From NCBI RefSeq assembly GCF_000372465.1, contig NZ_AQUZ01000005.1, positions 199,742-263,741 of the forward strand: 64,000 nt of DNA, written 5' to 3'. Made by a program: the position numbers and the translations under genes. Within the stretch, counting starts at the first letter, position 1; each line of letters starts with the position of its first letter. Positions 1-8,328 of this stretch are shown here, piece after piece. The notes below the pieces were generated by a model. That model ran no database searches. It was not told where the DNA came from and saw only the letters and a list, made by a program, of their open reading frames with translations. Origin of the DNA: Kribbella catacumbae DSM 19601 (lineage in GTDB: Bacteria > Actinomycetota > Actinomycetes > Propionibacteriales > Kribbellaceae).

Positions 1-532
1 CCAGCCAGTCGGGAGCCTGACTGCCGGATGCGCGCGCAGGGAGTTCCTCGGGCGAGACCTGCGGCAGCAGATCGATCCAGAACCGCATCAGGTCGAAGTG
101 TTCCGGCTCGTCGGAGAACCGCTGGAGAGCGCTCTCGAAGACCTCGGCCACCGCCGCGGCGTCGCGGGTCTGGAAGGCGACGGGATGCTTCGCCGCATCC
201 CAGCTGCCGGTCGGGTTCGTCCTGGTCAGGTTGAGAAAACCCTGCCAGGCGGAACTCGGGAAGGCGACATTGATGAACTCCAGCCCGTCCGGCGCCGCTC
301 CCCGGATCGCATGCCGGTCGCGCGGCCGGACCAGCACGACATCGCCCGCGCCCAGCGGCAGCGTCCCGGTCTCCAGTAGATGTTCACCCTTCCCCGCGAT
401 CACGCCCATGAACTCATGGAAGTCGGCGTGGGTGTGCAACTCGGAATCGCGGGCTCGCGGGGCGAACCGGATCCGCGCCGCGTGGTAGGGCCGGCCCAGC
501 GCGGACCACTCGAACCGCAGTATCTGATTCAC
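1..532 (-). CDS. AraC-type regulator, N-terminal cupin part (partial)
   Basis: The reverse strand reads open from a GTG at 532 to the window edge, about 177 residues. The start of the protein (MNQILRFEW) leads into a cupin-like sensing domain with an HTHADFHEFM segment and a GDVVLVRPRDRHAIRG turn, typical of the ligand-binding half of AraC-family activators that sense sugars. The DNA-binding half lies outside the window. An in-frame TAG nine bases upstream fixes GTG 532 as the first usable start. It is divergent from the PhyH dioxygenase gene 70 bp away, so it probably controls that gene; this is inferred from position only. Confidence 0.7.
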   Translation of the reverse strand, partial: MNQILRFEWSALGRPYHAARIRFAPRARDSELHTHADFHEFMGVIAGKGEHLLETGTLPLGAGDVVLVRPRDRHAIRGAAPDGLEFINVAFPSSAWQGFLNLTRTNPTGSWDAAKHPVAFQTRDAAAVAEVFESALQRFSDEPEHFDLMRFWIDLLPQVSPEELPARASGSQAPDWL

Positions 533-602
533 ATCAACAAGCTACAAGTTTGCGTCTGTGGATTGCTAGTCCACCGGCACCCGTCGCAGTCAGGCTTCAA
601 CC

Positions 603-1394
603 ATGACTTCTGTGGCAGACAACCAGGTCAGCACCGACGCGATGGCGCAGTACCAGCGTGACGGCTACGTCATCTTCCGCAACGTGATCGATCAGCAGTT
701 GATCAAGGAAGTGAACAACCACGTCAACTGGTTGCAGGCCAAGCACCCAGACGTCCGGCCAGAGCAGCTCGGCCATGTGTTCCTGCGCGACGACCCGTTC
801 TGGGTGCGACTGGTGAGCGACCCGCGGTTGCTCGAGATCGCGTCGCTTTTCGTCGGGCCCGACCTCGCGCTGTTCGCCTCGCACTACATCTCCAAGCCGC
901 CGTACTCCGGACAGCCGGTGCTCTGGCACCAGGACGCGGCGTTCTGGCCGCTCGACCCGATGAGCGTGGTGACGTTGTGGCTGGCGGTCGACCACTCGAC
1001 GCCGGCCAACGGCTGCGTCCGGGTGATCCCCGGCAGCCATCTCGGCCCGGTCGCCGAGATGCGCGCCAACGAGACGGTGGAAAGCGTGCTGGGCAAGGAG
1101 ATCGCGGTCGAGGTCGACGAGTCGCAGGCCATCGAGATCGTGCTCGCGCCCGGCGACGTCGAGGTGCACCATCCCAACATCGTCCACGGCAGCACGGCCA
1201 ACACCTCGCCGGACCGCCGCTGCGGACTCACCATCCGCTACATCCCGACCTCTACCCGGATCACCGACCCCGAGGTCCCCTACCCCAGTGCGTTCCATCT
1301 GCAGGGTTCCCCGGGGGTGAACAGCTACCAGCCGCGCCCCCGGTACGTCGAAGGCCGCGACTACCCGTTCACGGGTCGGTCCGAGTGGATCTAG
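603..1394 (+). CDS. Phytanoyl-CoA dioxygenase (PhyH) family protein
   Basis: The 263-residue product is a non-haem Fe(II)/2-oxoglutarate dioxygenase of the PhyH family. The iron-binding triad is visible as H109-x-D111 (in WHQDAAFW) and a distal His near residue 195 (NIVHGS), followed by a conserved Arg in the GLTIRYIP strand that normally binds 2-oxoglutarate. Length fits bacterial PhyH proteins. These enzymes hydroxylate many small molecules, so the substrate cannot be read from sequence. It sits divergently beside an AraC-type sensor gene, a pairing that suggests an inducible catabolic or tailoring step. No strong ribosome binding site is seen. Confidence 0.85.
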   Translation: MTSVADNQVSTDAMAQYQRDGYVIFRNVIDQQLIKEVNNHVNWLQAKHPDVRPEQLGHVFLRDDPFWVRLVSDPRLLEIASLFVGPDLALFASHYISKPPYSGQPVLWHQDAAFWPLDPMSVVTLWLAVDHSTPANGCVRVIPGSHLGPVAEMRANETVESVLGKEIAVEVDESQAIEIVLAPGDVEVHHPNIVHGSTANTSPDRRCGLTIRYIPTSTRITDPEVPYPSAFHLQGSPGVNSYQPRPRYVEGRDYPFTGRSEWI

Positions 1395-1796
1395 CTACTC
1401 CAGGCAGATCCTGAAGGGGTGGCCGGCCGGGTCGGCGTAGACGCGCCAGCCGCGGGCGTTCTCGGCCGGTGGTGCGTCGACCGGGTCGAGGGGTTCGGCG
1501 CCGAGGGCTACGACCGTGGCATGGCCGCTGGCCAGGTCCTCGACGATCAGGTCCAGGTGAAGTTGTTGCGCGTCCGTCCCCGGCCAGGTGGCCGGTACGT
1601 AGTCCTCCGAACGCCGGAAGCCGAGCGTCGAACCGGGGCCGGTCAGGCTCCGCCAGTCGTCGTCACCATGCTCGTCGACCTCCAGGCCGAACAGCGTCGA
1701 GTAGAACCGGGCGAGCTCGAGTGGGTCCGGGCAGTCCAGCACCACCGAGCCGAGCCGCCCGGCACTGGTGCCCGGCTGCTCTGCCACCTGCGTCAT
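1395..1796 (-). CDS. VOC (glyoxalase/bleomycin-resistance fold) family protein
   Basis: This 133-residue protein has the paired beta-alpha-beta-beta-beta layout of a single VOC unit. An N-terminal strand (LGSVVLDCPDPLELARFY) leads to a loop with LHLDLIVEDL, and the C-terminal strand pair reads YADPAGHPFRICLE. The HLDL His and the terminal Glu are the usual metal ligands of the fold. It matches the short actinobacterial glyoxalase-like subgroup of unknown substrate. Its stop abuts the stop of the convergent PhyH gene with no gap. It is cytoplasmic (no signal peptide). Family assignment is firm; function is not. Confidence 0.85.
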   Translation of the reverse strand: MTQVAEQPGTSAGRLGSVVLDCPDPLELARFYSTLFGLEVDEHGDDDWRSLTGPGSTLGFRRSEDYVPATWPGTDAQQLHLDLIVEDLASGHATVVALGAEPLDPVDAPPAENARGWRVYADPAGHPFRICLE

Positions 1797-2032
1797 CTGT
1801 CCTCCAGCTTCCTGTCACATGTTCCGTACCGCGGCCAGGCCCGTCCTGGTCAGAAAGGCCCGGCCGCAAACAATGGCAGGTCCGACCGACAGTTCGCATC
1901 TTTCGACACGCCTTGTTGAGCAGTCACAGAAATCCACGCCTGAGCCGGGGCGGAACGAAGTACGGGCAAGTAACGCAGGGAGTTTGCCGAAAGATCTTGA
2001 CTCAGGCAGTGAGCAGACGAACACTTCCGGTC

Positions 2033-3643
2033 ATGACACGACTTGCCCGCCCCCGCCGTCGGGTCTCGCTGGCCGGCCTCCTCACAGCCGCCCTGCTAGC
2101 GACTCCCCTGATCGCCCTGACCACGCCCGCCGCCGCTCAACCAGCGGATGCCCCGGCGCCCGCCCTGATCCCGAAGCCGGCCTCGCAGCAGGCACTGGCC
2201 GGCGAGGACTACTCGCTGAAGCCCTGGAGCGTCGTCGGCGTCTCCTCCAACTCCAAGGAGCGCCGCGCGGCGCTGAGGATCGCTGAGCAGCTCAGCTCCC
2301 AGCTACGCCGCTCAACGGGCTACCCGCTGCCCGTAGTACTGCTGGCGCCGGGTGTGGCCGACATCAAGCTGTCCACCAACGGCCCGGCCTCGCTGGGAGC
2401 CGAGGGGTACCAGCTACGCGTCGACCGCAAGGGCGTCGGCGTCACTGCTGCGACCCCTGAAGGCCTGTACCGCGGAGTGACCACGCTGCGGCAGCTACTG
2501 CCCGCCAAGGCCGACGCCAAGACCCGCCAGGCAGGCCCGTGGCGATTGGCCGGTACTGCGGTCGCCGACTCACCGCGGTTCGGGTACCGCGGCGCCATGC
2601 TCGACGTGTCTCGGCATTTCTTCTCCGTGGCCGAGGTGAAGCGCTACATCGACCTCATCTCGCTCTACAAGATCAACAAGCTCCATCTGCACCTGGCGGA
2701 CGACCAGGGCTGGCGGATCCAGGTGGACTCCTGGCCCCGGCTCACGACGTACGGGGGCAGCCTGGAGGTCGGCGGCACGCCCGGCGGCTCGTACAGCAAG
2801 GCGGACTTCGCCGAGATCATCCGGTACGCCGCTGACCACTACCTGACGGTCATCCCCGAGATCGACACTCCCGGCCACACCAACGCGGCCCTGGCGTCGT
2901 ATGCCGAGCTGAACTGCAACGGGGTGGCTCCGCCGCTCTACACCGGCACCAACGTCGGCTTCAGCTCGCTCTGCGTGGCGAAGGACATCACATACGAGTT
3001 CCTGGACGACGTGTTCCGTGAGGTGGCCGAGCAGGCGCCTGGTGACGTGCTCCACCTCGGCGGCGACGAGGCGCACTCCACGCAGCACTCGGACTACCTG
3101 ACGTTCGTACCGAAGGCGGCGGCTCTCGTCACCAAGCAGAAGAAGCGGGTGATGGGTTGGCAGGAGATCGCCGAGACACCTCTGCCGGCCGGCAGCATCG
3201 CGCAGTACTGGGGTACTGACGACGCGCGCTCGCAGGAGCTGGCACGCAAGGCCGCGGCTCAGGGCGCCAAGGTCGTGCTCTCGCCGGCCAACCGGGCCTA
3301 CCTGGACATGAAGTACGACGCCAGTACGCCGTACGGGCTCGACTGGGCCGGGCTGGTCAACGTGGAGAAGTCCTACAGCTGGAACCCGTCCACGCTGATC
3401 CCGAACCTGCCCGAAAGCGCAATCGCCGGTGTCGAGGCGCCGATCTGGACCGAGACGCTGGACGACCTGGACAAGCTCGAGTACATGGCGTTCCCGCGCC
3501 TGGCGGGTGTCGCCGAGCTGGGCTGGTCCCAGGCCTCAGCGCTCGACTGGACGGCGTACAAGGACCGTCTGGGCGCCCAGGGGTCGCGGTGGGACGTACT
3601 GAGCGTCAACTTCTTCCGCGCGCCTGAGATCAACTGGCGCTAA
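2033..3643 (+). CDS. Secreted beta-N-acetylhexosaminidase (GH20)
   Basis: The 536-residue protein releases terminal N-acetylhexosamine from chitooligosaccharides or related glycans outside the cell. A signal peptide is clear: RPRRR, then a hydrophobic run, then TPAAAQPADA. A GH20b-like domain (roughly 45-170) precedes the (beta/alpha)8 domain, which has HLHLADDQGWRIQV and the catalytic pair D345-E346 in HLGGDEAHST. The ATG at 2033 is chosen because it directly precedes the signal peptide; the frame is open further upstream but that part is not protein-like. Downstream it converges on the emfourin-like gene, with a hairpin between them. No regulator is adjacent. Confidence 0.92.
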   Translation: MTRLARPRRRVSLAGLLTAALLATPLIALTTPAAAQPADAPAPALIPKPASQQALAGEDYSLKPWSVVGVSSNSKERRAALRIAEQLSSQLRRSTGYPLPVVLLAPGVADIKLSTNGPASLGAEGYQLRVDRKGVGVTAATPEGLYRGVTTLRQLLPAKADAKTRQAGPWRLAGTAVADSPRFGYRGAMLDVSRHFFSVAEVKRYIDLISLYKINKLHLHLADDQGWRIQVDSWPRLTTYGGSLEVGGTPGGSYSKADFAEIIRYAADHYLTVIPEIDTPGHTNAALASYAELNCNGVAPPLYTGTNVGFSSLCVAKDITYEFLDDVFREVAEQAPGDVLHLGGDEAHSTQHSDYLTFVPKAAALVTKQKKRVMGWQEIAETPLPAGSIAQYWGTDDARSQELARKAAAQGAKVVLSPANRAYLDMKYDASTPYGLDWAGLVNVEKSYSWNPSTLIPNLPESAIAGVEAPIWTETLDDLDKLEYMAFPRLAGVAELGWSQASALDWTAYKDRLGAQGSRWDVLSVNFFRAPEINWR

Positions 3644-3653
3644 GCAGTACCTG

Positions 3654-3702
3654 CACCGCCTGGCTTTAGGACTGCAGTACTCGGTCCAGGAGCCAGGCGG
3701 TG
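3654..3702. terminator. Hairpin at the GH20/emfourin convergent junction
   Basis: Perfect 12-bp arms CACCGCCTGGCT (3654-3665) and AGCCAGGCGGTG (3691-3702) enclose a 25-nt loop. The right arm lies inside the 3' end of the opposing gene. It could terminate transcripts from both sides. It has no T-tract, which is common in high-GC actinomycete terminators. Confidence 0.5.
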
Positions 3703-3947
3703 TCTACGTCCAGGTCCTGCTCGGCCAGGGTCAGCTCTGCCGGCTCGGCGTCCGCTGTGTCGCTCACCTGCAGGCGGTAGACGTACCGGTCGGGCTGTGG
3801 GCGGCCAGAGCTCGGCCATGCCCGGTCAAGGCCGCGAGCGACCTGCTCCAGGCGCTCGCTGTCCGGCTCGGCCGAGGTATCCAGCTCGCCGCTCGCCGTC
3901 AGGCCGGCGAAACCACCGCTGCGTACGACTTTGAGGATCACCAGCAC
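3666..3947 (-). CDS. Emfourin-like small protein
   Basis: The 93-residue product begins VLVILKVVRSGGFAGLT, the hallmark first strand of emfourin (protealysin-inhibitor) proteins, and has the YRLQVSDTADAEPAELTLAE segment of the same fold. Emfourins inhibit M4 thermolysin-like peptidases and are usually encoded next to one. No M4 peptidase gene is in this window, so the partner is missing here or elsewhere. The GTG at 3947 is preceded by an AGGA-rich stretch; an in-frame GTG two codons downstream is the alternative. It overlaps the hairpin shared with the GH20 gene. Assignment rests on N-terminal pattern recognition. Confidence 0.6.
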   Translation of the reverse strand: MLVILKVVRSGGFAGLTASGELDTSAEPDSERLEQVARGLDRAWPSSGRPQPDRYVYRLQVSDTADAEPAELTLAEQDLDVDTAWLLDRVLQS

Positions 3948-4388
3948 ACCTTTTCCTGCACAGGCTCCGATGTCCAGAGCCGCACGACACGCCGGAAGAT
4001 TTCAGCACCCGCGAGCAGCGATCACCGGGCGTACAGAAACTCTTGTCCAACCTTGTCTCCCGCCGGGCCCGCTGATCGGCCGCGCCCGGGCACGAATCAG
4101 CAGGTCGGCGGGGGTTTCGTTGTCTTCTCACCCTGTCCCGACGGGTCCCAGCCGTTCCCGCCCCCGATTCACGCTGCGTGGCGACCGGCAACTTTCCGCG
4201 ACACGTGTTCCCGGTCACCCCCCACACGGGGCCCTGGATCGGCTACAGTTATCGCGTTGCAGTTTTGGACTCCCACTGACTTTTGCTGTGCTGTACGGCC
4301 GGTTTCGTCGTCTGGGGCCTTTCGGCGACACGCGGTTCATGAGGTGTGGATCGCGTCTTGTTACAAGCCATCAAGGAGATAGACAACA
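3948..4388 (+). promoter_or_regulatory. Long upstream region and leader of the cold-shock gene
   Basis: This 441-bp gap holds no convincing gene. It separates the emfourin-like gene from the cold-shock gene and ends with AAGGAGATAGACAACA, a strong ribosome binding site before the ATG. Cold-shock mRNAs often have long structured 5' leaders that act as thermosensors, so part of this gap may be transcribed leader. A TACAGTTAT stretch near 4246 is a possible -10 region, but no matching -35 stands out. Confidence 0.35.
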
Positions 4389-4592
4389 ATGGCTGTCGGT
4401 ACTGTCAAGTGGTTCAACGCTGACAAGGGCTTCGGCTTCATCACCCCGGATGACGGTGGCGCGGACGTGTTCGCGCACTACTCGGCCATCCAGACCTCGG
4501 GCTTCCGCTCGCTGGACGAGAACCAGCGCGTCGAGTTCGAGATCACCCAGGGCCAGAAGGGCCTGCAGGCGGAGAACATCCGCCCGATCTGA
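4389..4592 (+). CDS. Cold-shock protein, CspA family
   Basis: The 67-residue single OB-fold protein carries both RNP motifs, KGFGFI (residues 13-18) and VFAHYSAI. It begins [16 protein letters not shown] as in classic actinobacterial Csp proteins. It binds single-stranded RNA and DNA and prevents mRNA secondary structure in the cytoplasm. It has a very strong Shine-Dalgarno (AAGGAG, 10 nt upstream) and is followed by an excellent terminator at 4614-4666, so it is a one-gene unit. Length and sequence match the family throughout. Whether it is cold-induced or constitutive cannot be told from sequence. Confidence 0.97.
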   Translation: MAVGTVKWFNADKGFGFITPDDGGADVFAHYSAIQTSGFRSLDENQRVEFEITQGQKGLQAENIRPI

Positions 4593-4613
4593 TCCTCGGA
4601 TCAGTCCTTCTAA

Positions 4614-4666
4614 GAACTGAATAACGAGAGGGCCGCACACCATCGGTGTGCGGCCCTCTTCAGTTC
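4614..4666 (+). terminator. Strong hairpin terminator after the cold-shock gene
   Basis: A 15-bp perfect stem (4627-4641 with 4645-4659) has a 3-nt loop. It is extended by a second 7-bp stem, GAACTGA (4614-4620) with TCAGTTC (4660-4666), across a 6-nt bulge. It starts 22 nt after the stop codon, the expected place for an intrinsic terminator. Confidence 0.85.
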
Positions 4667-4705
4667 TCCGCTTCCGGGCGTTATCACCGGGGTACCTGGA
4701 CGGTC

Positions 4706-5200
4706 ATGACGGACCAGCAGCCGACCGGTTACACCCGCAACGGCGAAGAAGAGGGCGAGCGCCTCGACCGGCACTGGAACGAACTGCTGCAGGAGCTGCG
4801 GCTGGCTCAGACCGGCACACAGATCCTGTTCGCCTTCCTGCTCAGCATCGCCTTCACCACCCGCTTCCAGGATGCGGACAGGTTCACCCACGACGTCTTC
4901 GCCGGGACCCTGATCGCCTCAGCTCTGGCGATGGGCTTGTTCCTGGCGCCGGTGTCCTTCCACCGGATCGTGTTCCAGCGCCGGCTCCGGGACCGGATGA
5001 TCCCGATCGCCCACCACCTGGCCACCGGCGGTCTGGCGTTCCTCCTGGTGGCCATCGCCGGCGGCGTCCTGCTCGCGATCGACGTGGTGCTGTCAAGGAC
5101 GATCGCGATCGTGACCGTGGCGGTCGTCGTCGCCTGGTTCGTCGCCTTCTGGTACATCCTGCCGGCCTACGTACGCCGTACTAGCGAAGGCGAGGAATGA
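4706..5200 (+). CDS. DUF6328 family membrane protein
   Basis: The 164-residue protein starts with a charged segment (EEEGERLDRHWNELLQELRLAQTGTQI), followed by four hydrophobic stretches at about residues 38-55, 63-85, 103-125 and 130-150. This is the layout of the DUF6328 family of small actinobacterial membrane proteins, whose function is unknown. ATG 4706 is chosen because the conserved part begins right after it and the cold-shock terminator lies upstream. Its last 20 bases overlap, tail to tail, the end of the broken oxidoreductase gene on the other strand. No operon partner. Confidence 0.7.
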   Translation: MTDQQPTGYTRNGEEEGERLDRHWNELLQELRLAQTGTQILFAFLLSIAFTTRFQDADRFTHDVFAGTLIASALAMGLFLAPVSFHRIVFQRRLRDRMIPIAHHLATGGLAFLLVAIAGGVLLAIDVVLSRTIAIVTVAVVVAWFVAFWYILPAYVRRTSEGEE

Positions 5201-6035
5201 CCTCGGCGGCGATCTGCTCGAGGACGTCTTCGGAGCCGGCATAGACGCCCTCGGCGCGAGGCCAGTGGGTGATGACGTCGGTGAAGCCGAGGTCGGCGGC
5301 GCGGCCGACGACGTCCTCGAAGGCGCCGACACTGCTCAGCGAGTAGCGCGCGGAGTCCAGAGCGAGGTACCGGTCGAAGGGCCGGCTCTCCAGGACATCG
5401 TCCAGCCGGTGGCTGAGGTCGCGGACCGAGCCGAACCAGGTCTCGAAGTCGTCCGACTTGAGGCCCGTGGTCACCCAGCCGGCGCCGTACCGCGTCGCCA
5501 AGCGCAATGAGCGTGGGCCGTTCGCGGCCATGATGAACGGGACCCGCGGTTGCTGCACGCAACCAGGCAAGGTCCGGCCGTTGCGCGTTTCGAAGTACTC
5601 GCCCTTGAAGTCGACCCGGTCTGTGGTCAGCAGCTTGTCGAGCAGTTCGACGAACTCCGCCAGCCGGTCGACCTTCTGCCGGGGCGTCAGCTCCTCGCCG
5701 CCGAGAATGGTCGAGTCGATCCCGCCGCCCGAGCCGATGCCGCAGAGGAAGCGGCCGTTCGAGATGTCGTCGAGGGCAAGCACCTCGCGGGTCAGCGTCA
5801 GCGGATGCCGGAAGTTCGGCGAGGTGACGAAGGTGCCGAGCTTGATCGTCTCGGTTGCGACTGCCGCTGCGGTCAGCGTCGGCGTCGTGCCGTACCAGGG
5901 TGAGTCCTGCAGACCGCTCCAGGTCAGGTGGTCATAGGTTCAGGCGTGATCGAAGCCGAGTTCCTCCGCGCGCCGCCACTTCGGCTCCGCCTCGGGCCAG
6001 CGGTACTCCGGCAGGATGGTGATTCCGAATCGCAT
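5181..6035 (-). pseudogene. F420-dependent LLM-class oxidoreductase gene with in-frame stop
   Basis: From ATG 6035 the reading frame begins MRFGITILPEYRWPEAEP and stays in one frame to the TAG at 5181, about 284 codons. It is interrupted only by a TGA at 5942-5940 (codon 32). The context FDHA-stop-TYDHLTWSG shows that the stop stands where relatives have Trp (AWTYDHL), so a single TGG-to-TGA change explains it. Everything downstream is normal luciferase-like monooxygenase sequence, including NGRFLCGIGSGGG. Either the gene is freshly inactivated, the base is a sequencing error, or a shortened protein starts at an internal site such as GTG 5783. An intact relative lies at 10724-11539. Confidence 0.8.
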
Positions 6036-6199
6036 GATCCGCACAGTAACCCGTGCTCCGGCGGCGGACGTCCGGAGGGACTCGCCAGTGTGGCCGGGAC
6101 CACGATAGTTGCATTTTGCCACGATCTTCGGCACGGTCGTCAGGCAGTCCCCCAACAAATCAGAAATGGAGGCGCGCCGAAGCGAGGCGTGTATCAGCT

Positions 6200-7924
6200 G
6201 TGGCGATCGATTTCGACAGCCAGCAAGCCAATCCCGACCACGCAAGCGAGCACCCTGCTCTCGCGGCGCCACCACCACCCGGCAGCCGAAGTACCGGCTC
6301 CGGACTCGACCGAGTCGTGTTCGGCGTCACCGCCGTCATCGCCTTGGCCTTCGTGGCCTGGGGTTTCGCGAGTGCGAGCAGTCTCGGTACGGCGTCGACG
6401 TCCGCGCTGACCTGGGTGGAGACCAACACCGGTTGGCTGTTCGTGCTGCTCGCCTCCGGCTTCGTCGTCTACGTGTTGTGGCTCGCGGCCGGACGGTACG
6501 GCCGGATCCCGCTCGGCGCGGACGACGAGGAGCCCGAGTTCAGGACCGTCTCCTGGGTCGCGATGATGTTCAGCGCGGGGATGGGCATCGGGCTGATGTT
6601 CTACGGCGTGAGCGAGCCACTGTCGCACTTCATGAAACCGCCGCCGGGCACGGTCGAACCCGGCACGGACGCCGCGCTGCAGACGGCGATGGCGACCACC
6701 TTGTTCCACTGGACCTTGCATCCTTGGGCGATCTACGCCGTCGTCGGCCTGGCGATTGCCTATGGCACCTTTCGGCGCGGCCGCTCGCAGCTGATCAGCT
6801 CGGCCTTCGCGCCGCTGATCGGCAAGCGCACCGAGGGACCGATCGGCAAGACGATCGACAGCCTGGCGATCTTCGCGACGCTCTTCGGTTCGGCCGCGTC
6901 CCTCGGGCTCGGCGCGCTGCAGATCGGGTCGGGAGTCCGCATCCTCGGCTGGCTCGACCAGACCGGCAACGCGGTACTGGTCGGCGTGATCGCCGTCCTG
7001 ACCGCCGCCTTCGTCGCGTCGGCGGTGTCGGGTGTTGCCAAGGGCATCCAATGGCTGTCGAACATCAACATGGTGCTGGCCATCGTGCTGGCCGGCTTCG
7101 TTTTCGTCGTCGGCCCGACCGTGCTGATCCTCAACCTGGTACCGACCGCGATCGGTGACTACCTGCGCGACCTGGCCGAGATGGCAGCCAGGACCGAAGC
7201 CAGCGGTGGCGACGCGATGGCCACCTGGCTGGCGGGCTGGACCGTCTTCTACTGGGCCTGGTGGATCTCCTGGACGCCGTTCGTCGGAATGTTCATCGCC
7301 CGGATCAGCCGCGGCCGGACGATCCGGCAGTTCGTCACCGGCGTCCTGCTGGTTCCGTCGATGGTCAGTCTGGTGTGGTTCTGCATCTTCGGCGGTGCCG
7401 CGATCGACACCCAGCGAGATGGCGTCGATATCGCGGGGCAGTCGACTCCCGAGGGGCAACTGTTCGGGTTGCTGGATCACTACCCGCTGGCGGCGGTGAC
7501 CACGGTCCTGGTGGTTGTGCTGGTCGCGATCTTCTTCGTCTCCGGCGCGGACGCGGCGTCGATCGTGATGGGCACGCTGTCCCAGCGCGGCGCGATCAAT
7601 CCCCGCAAGCCGGTGGTCATCTTCTGGGGCGTGCTGACCGGCGCGGTCGCGGCGGTGATGCTGCTGGTCGGCGGCGGTGGTTCGAAAGCATTGCAAGGAC
7701 TGCAGAACCTGACGATCGTGGCGGCACTCCCCTTCGCAGTGGTGATGGTCGGGCTGGCCGTGGCCTTGGCCAAGGACCTCCGTACCGACCCCCTGATGCT
7801 GCGCAAGGCGATCGGCACCGAGGCGGTAGAGGCAGCCGTGATCGAAGGCGTCACCACCCACGGCGACGACTTCTCCCTCGTCGTCACAGGCAACGGCGAC
7901 GAGCCACCACCGAAGAAGAGCTAG
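6200..7924 (+). CDS. BCCT-family betaine/choline/carnitine transporter
   Basis: The roughly 574-residue protein has 12 predicted membrane helices and the BCCT signature region, including GMGIGLMFYGVSEPLSHF in helix 3, HWTLHPWAIY in helix 4, and the Trp-rich WTVFYWAWWISWTPFVGMF stretch of helix 8. These sodium- or proton-coupled carriers import compatible solutes such as glycine betaine for osmoprotection. GTG 6200 is taken as the start because upstream frame is not protein-like; ribosome binding is weak. The C-terminus ends in a short charged tail (DEPPPKKS). No regulatory or biosynthetic partner is adjacent, so the exact substrate is open. Confidence 0.9.
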   Translation: MAIDFDSQQANPDHASEHPALAAPPPPGSRSTGSGLDRVVFGVTAVIALAFVAWGFASASSLGTASTSALTWVETNTGWLFVLLASGFVVYVLWLAAGRYGRIPLGADDEEPEFRTVSWVAMMFSAGMGIGLMFYGVSEPLSHFMKPPPGTVEPGTDAALQTAMATTLFHWTLHPWAIYAVVGLAIAYGTFRRGRSQLISSAFAPLIGKRTEGPIGKTIDSLAIFATLFGSAASLGLGALQIGSGVRILGWLDQTGNAVLVGVIAVLTAAFVASAVSGVAKGIQWLSNINMVLAIVLAGFVFVVGPTVLILNLVPTAIGDYLRDLAEMAARTEASGGDAMATWLAGWTVFYWAWWISWTPFVGMFIARISRGRTIRQFVTGVLLVPSMVSLVWFCIFGGAAIDTQRDGVDIAGQSTPEGQLFGLLDHYPLAAVTTVLVVVLVAIFFVSGADAASIVMGTLSQRGAINPRKPVVIFWGVLTGAVAAVMLLVGGGGSKALQGLQNLTIVAALPFAVVMVGLAVALAKDLRTDPLMLRKAIGTEAVEAAVIEGVTTHGDDFSLVVTGNGDEPPPKKS

Positions 7925-7942
7925 AACGACGGCCGCCCTGCC

Positions 7943-8248
7943 CCTCCTCCGTCGGCGCTCGACCCACCCACCCCGGTACGTCGCTCCTCCGTCGCGACTT
8001 GGTTGGTCCGTGGCTGAGGCACGCAGAGCGAGGCCGACCCCGCGGCTCTCGACCTGGTGAGTGCTGGTTCGACCTTGGGCACCGGCTGGGCAGGCTTGGC
8101 GGGTTGGGACGCCTGGCCGGTGCTCAAGGTGGCGAGTTGGGTGAGTGGGGGCTCGACTTTGGGCATCGGCTGGGCAGGCTTGGCGGGTTGGGACGCCTGG
8201 CCGGTGCTCAAGGTGGGGCTTGGGAGGGTGGAGCGCTGACGGAGGAGG
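7943..8248. repeat. 306-bp element bounded by 18-bp inverted repeats
   Basis: This fills the 404-bp gap between the BCCT and LigB-type genes. CCTCCTCCGTCGGCGCTC (7943-7960) and GAGCGCTGACGGAGGAGG (8231-8248) pair at 17 of 18 positions. Inside lie two direct copies of an 84-bp unit. No ORF in it looks like a protein family; the proline-rich reverse-strand reading (QPAKPAQP repeats) is probably a by-product of composition. The structure resembles a non-autonomous mobile element, but no target-site duplication was identified. Confidence 0.5.
8057..8216. repeat. Two tandem copies of an 84-bp unit
   Basis: Copy one starts at 8057 and copy two at 8141, both with GTGAGTG. The 64-base block 8069-8132 recurs at 8153-8216 with only a few changes. 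The unit is a multiple of three, so the duplication keeps both strands open. It lies inside the inverted-repeat element at 7943-8248. Confidence 0.8.
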
Positions 8249-8286
8249 CGTGGGGCGGGTCGCAGTGCCTGGGAATATGTTGAGGA

Positions 8287-8301
8287 TTCAACTACGTTGA
8301 A
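8287..8301. promoter_or_regulatory. Palindromic operator candidate upstream of the LigB-type gene
   Basis: TTCAACTACGTTGAA has perfect 6-bp arms around a 3-bp centre and lies 28 nt before the start codon of the dioxygenase gene, followed by AGGAGG. Palindromes of this size and position are typical of MarR- or TetR-type operators. No such regulator gene is adjacent, so the regulator is unknown. Confidence 0.5.
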
Positions 8302-8328
8302 GGAGGTAACCACCCGAAAGGACCTTCG

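Noticed and set aside
4053..4382. 109-codon ORF in the cold-shock leader
   Set aside because: No ribosome binding site, atypical composition, and it overlaps the leader region; more likely chance.
5940..5942. In-frame TGA as a selenocysteine codon
   Set aside because: The position is Trp in relatives and no SECIS-like hairpin follows within the next 15 bases.
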